Shown: positions 42,892 to 47,769 of the stretch, in pieces | How positions within the stretch are numbered: position 1 is the stretch's first letter | Layout: every line of letters starts with the position of its first letter | Assembly (NCBI GenBank): GCA_031549905.1 | Contig: JAVBPC010000066.1 | Span: 1 to 47,769 of the forward strand | Direction of reading: 5' to 3' | Length of the DNA: 47,769 bases | Source of the DNA: Avichristensenella sp031549905 | GTDB taxonomy: Bacteria; Bacillota; Clostridia; Christensenellales; Aristaeellaceae | Notes under the pieces: model-generated | The model's database searches: none | Told to the model about the DNA's origin: nothing | The model's input: only the letters and a program-made list of their open reading frames with translations | Translations under genes and position numbers: made by a program

Positions 42892-43584
42892 ATGGGCAAG
42901 ACAATCATGGCTGTAGGCGCGCACACCGGCGACGCGCAGCTGACGATGGGCATGCTGCTGGCCAAGCACGCAATGGCGGGTGACCGCGTGGTGATTGTAG
43001 ACCTGACGGCGGGGGAGCGCGGCGCGCCGAAAGGCCGGACGGTTTCGGAATTTCGGCAGTATAATGTGGACTGCGCCGGGGAGTTCGCCAAAGCGCTGGG
43101 GGGCGTTTCCATCGTGCTGGATACCCCGGACGGCGAGCTGGAGCATACGAAGGATGCGGCGATCCGGCTATCCGACATCATGCGCGAATACCAGGCCAGC
43201 GCCGTGCTGTATCATTGGCCGCAAAGCCTGCACAAGGATCACATTGCGGCCAGCAAGATCACCGACGACGCGATTTTCTTCGCCTCGCTGCCCACGTTTG
43301 AGCGCCCCCTGCCGCCCGCGCCGATCCGCAGCTTCATGTGCGCGGAGAACTGGGAGGATGCCGAAGGGTACGAGCCGTACTACTTCTTCGATGTGACGGA
43401 AGCTTTCCCGCTGTGGAAAGAGGCTGTGTGCAAGCTGTGGCTGACAGAGCACTCGACATCGTTTGCCTACCTGCGCTATTATGACGCGCTGAGCATTACG
43501 CGCGGCGCGCTGATCCGGAAGGACAGGGCGACGACATTCGGCGTGCCGGGCAGGTCCAAACGTCAGATTCTGGAGATGCTGTGA
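42892..43584 (+). CDS. PIG-L/LmbE-family protein with altered metal motif
   Basis: A 230-residue protein of the zinc-dependent N-acetyl-sugar deacetylase family (MshB, BshB, PIG-L). The first motif reads AHTGDAQ (His11, Asp14) in place of AHPDDE: both zinc ligands are kept but the general-base aspartate is glycine. HKDH (114-117) supplies the third ligand. TAGERGAPKG is family-typical. In MshB the missing aspartate is the catalytic base, so activity may differ or be lost. The gene starts 4 bases after the MurQ-like stop behind GAGGGAG and overlaps the kinase gene, so its job is tied to the amino-sugar operon. Confidence 0.83.
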   Translation: MGKTIMAVGAHTGDAQLTMGMLLAKHAMAGDRVVIVDLTAGERGAPKGRTVSEFRQYNVDCAGEFAKALGGVSIVLDTPDGELEHTKDAAIRLSDIMREYQASAVLYHWPQSLHKDHIAASKITDDAIFFASLPTFERPLPPAPIRSFMCAENWEDAEGYEPYYFFDVTEAFPLWKEAVCKLWLTEHSTSFAYLRYYDALSITRGALIRKDRATTFGVPGRSKRQILEML

Positions 43585-44471
43585 GCCTGATGAAAGACTG
43601 GGGGGCCGTGTTTCAAAATGCGGCCCTCTTTTTGCCTGTGGTGCGCGCTGTGTACGCGCGGGAGGGCTTGGGAGAGCCCCCGCCCCTCAGAAACCTTACG
43701 CCCGGAACGAACGCGGTGTTCCGCTGCGGCGAGCGGGTGGTGAAGCTGTTCGCACCGGAGGGTACCGCTTTTTACGCGCCAGATGACTTTGCGGTGGAAT
43801 GCGCAATGCTGTGCCATGCGGCGGAAAAGGGTGTTGCCGCGCCGGCCCCGCGCGGGCAGGGCATGGTGGAGGCGTATGGGTACGCATTCAACTATCTGGT
43901 GATGGATTATGTTGCGGGAACCGAGGCCGGAGATATGCTGCCCGCGCTTGCGCCCGCTGAAAAATATGTGTTTGCGCTCAAAATGCGCGCTTTGCTTGAA
44001 AAATTGCACCGGCCTTGCGTGGAACTGCCCGAGGTGGATTTGGCGCGGCGTGCACTGGAAAACCCCCGGCTTACGCTTTTGCCAGAGGGGATCGCGGGGG
44101 AGCTGAGGGCGCGCGCATCCATATTGCGCTGGGGGCCGAATGTTGCCGTGCATGGCGATGTCACCGGAGAGAATGTGCTGATTATGCCGGATGGATCGCC
44201 CTGCTTGATTGATTTTGCGGATAGCGTTGCTGGCCCTGCCCTATATGAACTGCCTGCGCTTATCTTCGAGCTGTTTCGGTGCGACCGGGAGATGGTGCGG
44301 GCGTTCGCAGGCGATGAGCCGCTGGAGACGTTCGTGGATGCGCTGCTGGACGGGTTTTCGTTTCATCTGTTTTCGCCGGGCATTATAGCGGATTTCACCC
44401 GCCGGACAGGCATACGGCCGACAACGCTGGACGATCTAAGAAACGCGCTGCTTGAGATGTGGAGGGTATAG
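43581..44471 (+). CDS. Aminoglycoside-phosphotransferase-fold sugar kinase (putative)
   Basis: A 296-residue kinase of the APH/choline-kinase fold. The nucleotide lobe has VVKLF with the ATP-binding lysine; the catalytic loop is Val-His191-Gly-Asp193 up to Asn198 (HGDVTGEN) and the metal motif is LIDFADS (Asp211). A resistance role is unlikely given the operon. The bacterial cell-wall recycling kinase AmgK, which phosphorylates MurNAc and GlcNAc, has this fold, so a similar role here is inferred. GTG 43581 (overlapping the PIG-L stop, GGAG five bases upstream) is preferred over ATG 43590. Confidence 0.75.
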   Translation: MSLMKDWGAVFQNAALFLPVVRAVYAREGLGEPPPLRNLTPGTNAVFRCGERVVKLFAPEGTAFYAPDDFAVECAMLCHAAEKGVAAPAPRGQGMVEAYGYAFNYLVMDYVAGTEAGDMLPALAPAEKYVFALKMRALLEKLHRPCVELPEVDLARRALENPRLTLLPEGIAGELRARASILRWGPNVAVHGDVTGENVLIMPDGSPCLIDFADSVAGPALYELPALIFELFRCDREMVRAFAGDEPLETFVDALLDGFSFHLFSPGIIADFTRRTGIRPTTLDDLRNALLEMWRV

Positions 44472-44473
44472 CA

Positions 44474-45985
44474 ATGATGAACCGTGCGCTTGCATTGGAA
44501 GAGAAGATTGGCCAGCTGCTGGTGGCAAGCCTGGACGGCGCCGAGCTGGATGCGCAGGCAGAGCGCTTTCTTGCGGAATGCAAGGTAGGCAATGTGGTGC
44601 ACTTTGCGAACAATGTGGGCACGCCTGAGCAGACGGCGGCGTTCAACCGGTCGCTGCGGGAAATGATTTCCCGCAATACCGGCGTTGCGCCGCTGATTGC
44701 CATAGACCACGAGGGTGGGCGGGTGATGCGGTTTTCCAAAGGCGCGACGCATTTTCCCTCCGCCATGGCCATTGGCGAGGTGAATGATCCGGCGCTTGCC
44801 GAAGCGGTGGGACGCGCGATGGGGTGTGAGCTGCGCGCGATGGGGTTTTCGATGAATTTTGCGCCGGTGCTGGATGTCAACTGCAATGCCGCGAATCCGG
44901 TAATTGGCGTTCGTGCGTTCGGCGACACGCCGCAAAAGGTGGGGATGCTTGGCGCGGCGATGATCCGCGGCATGCAGGCGGAGGGCATGCTGGCCTGCGG
45001 GAAGCACTTTCCGGGGCACGGCGATACGGCTGTGGATTCACATTTTGACCTGCCGCTGGTGGAAAAGCCGCGCGCGATGTTAGATGCGGTAGAACTGCCG
45101 CCGTTCCGGGAAGCGATTGCGGCGGGCGTGGCGGCGATCATGACGACGCATATTCTGTATCCCGCGCTGGAGGTGCGACGTGTGCCCGCTACGATGTCGC
45201 GGGCGATATTGAAGGGGCTGCTGCGGGATGAGATGGGGTTTGAGGGGCTGATCATCACGGACGGCATGCAGATGCGGGCGATCAGCGCGCATTATAGCGT
45301 GGAACGCGGGTGCGTGGAGGCGGTTAGGGCCGGAGCGGATCTTGTTTGCGTGGGCACGGCGGGCGTGGGGCAGGAGGCCATCCAACGCCGCTGCTATGAT
45401 GCGCTGCTGCATGCGGCGCAAGTGGGCGATATCCCCATGGAGAGGATTGATGACGCCGTGGGCCGGATACTTGCCGCAAAGGCGCAGGTGCCGGAGGGAT
45501 CACTTCCGGCCGTGGATTGGCCTGCGCATCAGGCGCTGGCGCGGCTGGTGGCGGGACGCTCGGTTAGGTGCCTGGCCGGAGGCGCTCTGCCTCGGGGCCT
45601 TCGCGTGCTTTGCTGTTCGCGGCAAATGACCGCCGTTCGGGGCGGTGTGGGGGAGGGCGATAGCCCTGCTCGGCCGTTTGCGGAGGTTGCCGCCGCTGCG
45701 GTGGGTGGAACGGCTCGCTTGTTGACAGAAAACGATGGCGTCATTGCGGAAGAACTGGACGCGTATGATGCAGTGCTTGTGGGAATCACCGCGCTGGGCG
45801 AAGACACACTGGAAATGCGCTGCCTGCATGCTGCCAGGATGCAGGGGAAACGGGCTGTTGCGGTATTGATGGCATTGCCGGGCGAGGGCGCGCTTCTTCC
45901 GGAAGGGTGCGATGTTTGGCAGATATTTGGCGCTGAGCTTTATTCGGCGATGGCGGTATGCAAGGCGGCAATAGGGGAGGGGTGA
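44474..45985 (+). CDS. Cytosolic beta-N-acetylglucosaminidase, NagZ-like (GH3)
   Basis: A 503-residue GH3 enzyme. IDHEGGRVMRF (77-87), CGKHFPGHGDTAVDSHFDLP (175-194, the NagZ His-Asp dyad that replaces the usual acid/base) and ITDGMQMRAI with nucleophile Asp263 are all present. The C-terminal 170 residues form a second domain, as in B. subtilis NagZ (YbbD), but the protein has no signal peptide. It should split GlcNAc from GlcNAc-MurNAc(-peptide) inside the cell. ATG 44474 follows GGAGGG. It is the fourth gene of the MurQ-like operon. Confidence 0.9.
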   Translation: MMNRALALEEKIGQLLVASLDGAELDAQAERFLAECKVGNVVHFANNVGTPEQTAAFNRSLREMISRNTGVAPLIAIDHEGGRVMRFSKGATHFPSAMAIGEVNDPALAEAVGRAMGCELRAMGFSMNFAPVLDVNCNAANPVIGVRAFGDTPQKVGMLGAAMIRGMQAEGMLACGKHFPGHGDTAVDSHFDLPLVEKPRAMLDAVELPPFREAIAAGVAAIMTTHILYPALEVRRVPATMSRAILKGLLRDEMGFEGLIITDGMQMRAISAHYSVERGCVEAVRAGADLVCVGTAGVGQEAIQRRCYDALLHAAQVGDIPMERIDDAVGRILAAKAQVPEGSLPAVDWPAHQALARLVAGRSVRCLAGGALPRGLRVLCCSRQMTAVRGGVGEGDSPARPFAEVAAAAVGGTARLLTENDGVIAEELDAYDAVLVGITALGEDTLEMRCLHAARMQGKRAVAVLMALPGEGALLPEGCDVWQIFGAELYSAMAVCKAAIGEG

Positions 45986-46104
45986 TGAAGATGATTCTTC
46001 GGTATGCCCCCCGCCGACCCTGTTTCAAGGCGCTGTGGGACAGCTTCGCCGATGCGGCCACCACTGGAGGAAGCCGTCGCCCTCACAACCTGGGCAAGGT
46101 GTAA
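45985..46104 (+). CDS. Possible 39-residue ORF coupled to nagZ
   Basis: The ATG overlaps the nagZ stop (TGATG) and has GGGGAGGGG three bases upstream, an excellent coupling arrangement. The product is basic and arginine/proline-rich at both ends (APRRPCFKALWDSF, GGSRRPHN) and matches nothing I know. It may be a real small protein or a truncated gene at the edge of the lower-GC segment. Confidence 0.3.
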   Translation: MKMILRYAPRRPCFKALWDSFADAATTGGSRRPHNLGKV

Positions 46105-46149
46105 GACCTTGTTTCGCAGATCACTTATATTTTCTTTGGAACGGCTTGA

Positions 46150-46173
46150 AACATGACATGCCGTTGTCGTGTT
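46150..46173. promoter_or_regulatory. Inverted-repeat operator before the WYL regulator gene
   Basis: AACATGACA, 6 bp, TGTCGTGTT: nine-base arms with one mismatch. A TATACT box follows at 46181-46186. The same element with the same spacing lies before the next gene (47106-47129). Confidence 0.8.
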
Positions 46174-46203
46174 TGTGTGCTATACTGATATTGGTGATGA
46201 AAG

Positions 46204-47106
46204 ATGAAACTTGACCGACTGCTCGGCATACTAACTGTATTGCTACAAAACGGCCGCATGACCGCACCGGAGCTGGCTGATAAGTTCGAGGTCAACCGAC
46301 GCACTATTGGGCGTGATATTGACGCACTCTGCCAAGCTGGAATCCCTATCATGACAACGCAAGGCGCCGGAGGAGGGATTTCGATTGCAGAGGGATTCAA
46401 ACTGGACAAGAGTGTTTTAACTGTTGATGAGCTGTCCGGTATTATCGCCGCGCTGAAGGGCATTGGCAGCGTGTCGGATAAATCGATTGTCGAGAGGACA
46501 CTTGACAAACTCAATGCGAGTTCAGAAGTGGTGGTTTCACTTCGAGAACCCGTCATTATTGACCTTGCATCCCATTATAAAGGACAGCTTACCACAAAAA
46601 TTGAAGCCATTAAACGTGCCGTACAGGAGCAACGGCTGATTGAGTTCGATTATTTCTACGAAAAAGGCGAAACCCATCGCTGTATTGAGCCGTATTTTGT
46701 TATCTTCCAATGGTCATCATGGTATGTTTTCGGTTTTTGCCGTGAGCGGCAGGATTGGCGAATGTTCAAGCTGCTGCGCTTGTGGAACTTATTGCTATGC
46801 GATGAAGGTTATGCTCCGCGCGAGATGCCACCGGAAAGACGAAAAGTTGGAGAATGGCCCGATGATAAAAATAATCTTGTCGCAATTTTTGACCCATCCG
46901 AAAAATATAAGCTTATCGAAACCTACGGGCTGCATTGCTATGCCGAAACAGACAAGGGCTTACGCTTTGAAATTGGGTTCAGTAACCGCGATTATGTAAT
47001 CAGTTGGTTGCTCGGCTTCGGTGATAAAGTAAAAGTGCTGGAACCTCTTGATATTGCGAAAAGCATAGAAAGCATCGCAAAAAATATTTTGTCAAGGTAT
47101 CAATAA
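46204..47106 (+). CDS. YafY-type HTH-WYL transcriptional regulator
   Basis: A 300-residue regulator. The N-terminal helix-turn-helix (HTH_11/DeoR-like) reads MTAPELADKFEVNRRTIGRDIDALCQ cut across residues 19-44; a WYL domain (about 135-230) has SSWYVFGFCRERQDWRMFKLLR, and a WCX-type C-terminal domain ends in VISWLLGFGDKVKVLEP. WYL domains bind nucleic acids or small ligands. The start is 18 bp after its -10 box. It probably controls itself and the next gene through the two shared inverted repeats. Codon use is more AT-rich than in genes to the left. Confidence 0.92.
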   Translation: MKLDRLLGILTVLLQNGRMTAPELADKFEVNRRTIGRDIDALCQAGIPIMTTQGAGGGISIAEGFKLDKSVLTVDELSGIIAALKGIGSVSDKSIVERTLDKLNASSEVVVSLREPVIIDLASHYKGQLTTKIEAIKRAVQEQRLIEFDYFYEKGETHRCIEPYFVIFQWSSWYVFGFCRERQDWRMFKLLRLWNLLLCDEGYAPREMPPERRKVGEWPDDKNNLVAIFDPSEKYKLIETYGLHCYAETDKGLRFEIGFSNRDYVISWLLGFGDKVKVLEPLDIAKSIESIAKNILSRYQ

Positions 47107-47129
47107 ACATGACATATAGTTGTCGGGTT
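47106..47129. promoter_or_regulatory. Inverted-repeat operator before the PPOX-DUF3795 gene
   Basis: AACATGACA, 6 bp, TGTCGGGTT, nearly identical to 46150-46173, starting on the last base of the regulator's stop codon. A weak -10-like GATAGGAT follows at 47136-47143. Confidence 0.8.
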
Positions 47130-47169
47130 CGGCGTGATAGGATTAGATAAGACAATAGGAGGTTGAATT

Positions 47170-47769
47170 ATGAACGTGAATATTTTTGAGAGAGCGAATC
47201 AAATCATCAGAACCTGCGACACGGGGTATCTCGGCGTGATTGACGAGCGTGGCTACCCGTCCGTTTCCACCGTGTCAGTGCTCAAACCGGAAAGCATTTT
47301 TGAAGTGTATTTTTCCACGAACACAGGCAGTTACAAGGAAAGGCGGCTGTCAAAATGTAACCGCGCAAGCATCTGTTTTCAAAAAGATAACGACAATATC
47401 ACACTTGTTGGCGAAGCGGAAATCCTTACTGACCAAGAAACCAAGAGCCGCTATTGGGTCGATTGGTTCAAAGACCATTATCCCGATGGTGAAACCGACT
47501 CAAACTATATCATTATAAGGTTCACGGCAAAACGTGCTTCGTTATGGGTTGACCGTGCGAGTGCGGAGTTCACGATGGATGAGCTTCTGACTGTTCAATC
47601 CCGCTGCGGATTACTATGTAAATGGTGTACATATAGGGAATCCCATTGTTGCGGGGGTTGCGTGGAAACAAACGGAAATCCATTCCACGGCGAATGCCCG
47701 GTGGCGAAATGCTGTCAGGACAAAGGATATACCCATTGTGGCGCATGCGCTGATATGCCTTGCGCACAG
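47170..47769 (+). CDS. Pyridoxamine-phosphate-oxidase-like/DUF3795 fusion (3' end missing)
   Basis: The frame stays open for 200 codons to the window edge. Residues 1-135 look like an FMN-binding split-barrel of the pyridoxamine 5'-phosphate oxidase family (TGYLGVIDERGYPSVSTVS, VYFSTNTGSYK, LVGEAEIL, RYWVDWFKDHYPDG). From about residue 145 a cysteine-rich DUF3795-type zinc-binding region begins: CGLLCKWC, HCCGGC, CPVAKCC, HCGACADMPC. ATG 47170 is preceded by AGGAGG at good spacing. Such proteins are common beside WYL regulators in clostridia; function is unknown, perhaps flavin-dependent detoxification. Confidence 0.85.
   Translation, partial: MNVNIFERANQIIRTCDTGYLGVIDERGYPSVSTVSVLKPESIFEVYFSTNTGSYKERRLSKCNRASICFQKDNDNITLVGEAEILTDQETKSRYWVDWFKDHYPDGETDSNYIIIRFTAKRASLWVDRASAEFTMDELLTVQSRCGLLCKWCTYRESHCCGGCVETNGNPFHGECPVAKCCQDKGYTHCGACADMPCAQ

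Noticed and set aside
43581..44471. Aminoglycoside resistance gene
   Set aside because: Only the general kinase fold is shared; tight coupling to amino-sugar genes argues against resistance.

Overview
The window looks like chromosome from a fairly GC-rich member of the Firmicutes, most likely a gut-type clostridium. The basis is gene content: LplB/LplC-type sugar permeases with a YesM/YesN two-component pair, an RqcH/NFACT protein, a heterodimeric ABC exporter behind a MarR gene, WYL and LacI regulators, a collagen-like BclA-type protein, and strong AGGAGG-type ribosome binding sites. No rRNA, tRNA, CRISPR array, transposase or phage gene was found. Taxonomy below class is inference.

Layout. 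1-424 holds a 249-bp hairpin-rich repeat. 425-8922 is a carbohydrate uptake block: two permeases, a solute-binding protein, histidine kinase and AraC-type response regulator, bracketed by two unrelated metallo-beta-lactamase-fold hydrolases. 8985-19050 is a maltodextrin/glycogen locus. glgP-malQ run leftward; lacI-type regulator, malE-, malF- and malG-like genes and a secreted alpha-amylase run rightward. A perfect-spacing promoter with tandem operators lies between the two arms. 19058-25002 has rqcH (minus), then marR and the two halves of an ABC exporter. 25003-25424 carries a second, shorter copy of the repeat. 25425-28212 has a formate/nitrite-family channel, a 68-residue membrane protein built from 11-residue repeats, a HAD hydrolase and a collagen-like protein. 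28290-32158 is a MacAB-like export system with two different adaptor proteins. 32228-36025 is an aldo/keto reductase, asparaginase and the pseudouridine salvage pair psuK-psuG.

36262-45985 is the most interesting part. A leftward sugar ABC importer lies behind an AmiE-like serine hydrolase. Divergent from it runs an operon of a double-SIS MurQ/GCKR-like protein, a variant PIG-L deacetylase-family protein, an aminoglycoside-phosphotransferase-fold kinase and a cytosolic NagZ-like glycosidase. I read this as a possible PTS-independent salvage pathway for cell-wall amino sugars. The family assignments are seen in sequence; the pathway is inference.

46105-47769 is lower in GC. It holds a WYL regulator and a truncated pyridoxamine-phosphate-oxidase/DUF3795 gene that runs off the window; both sit behind near-identical inverted repeats.

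Three sugar importers are encoded but no importer ATPase, so they presumably share an MsmX-type ATPase encoded elsewhere. All three solute-binding proteins lack a lipobox cysteine.
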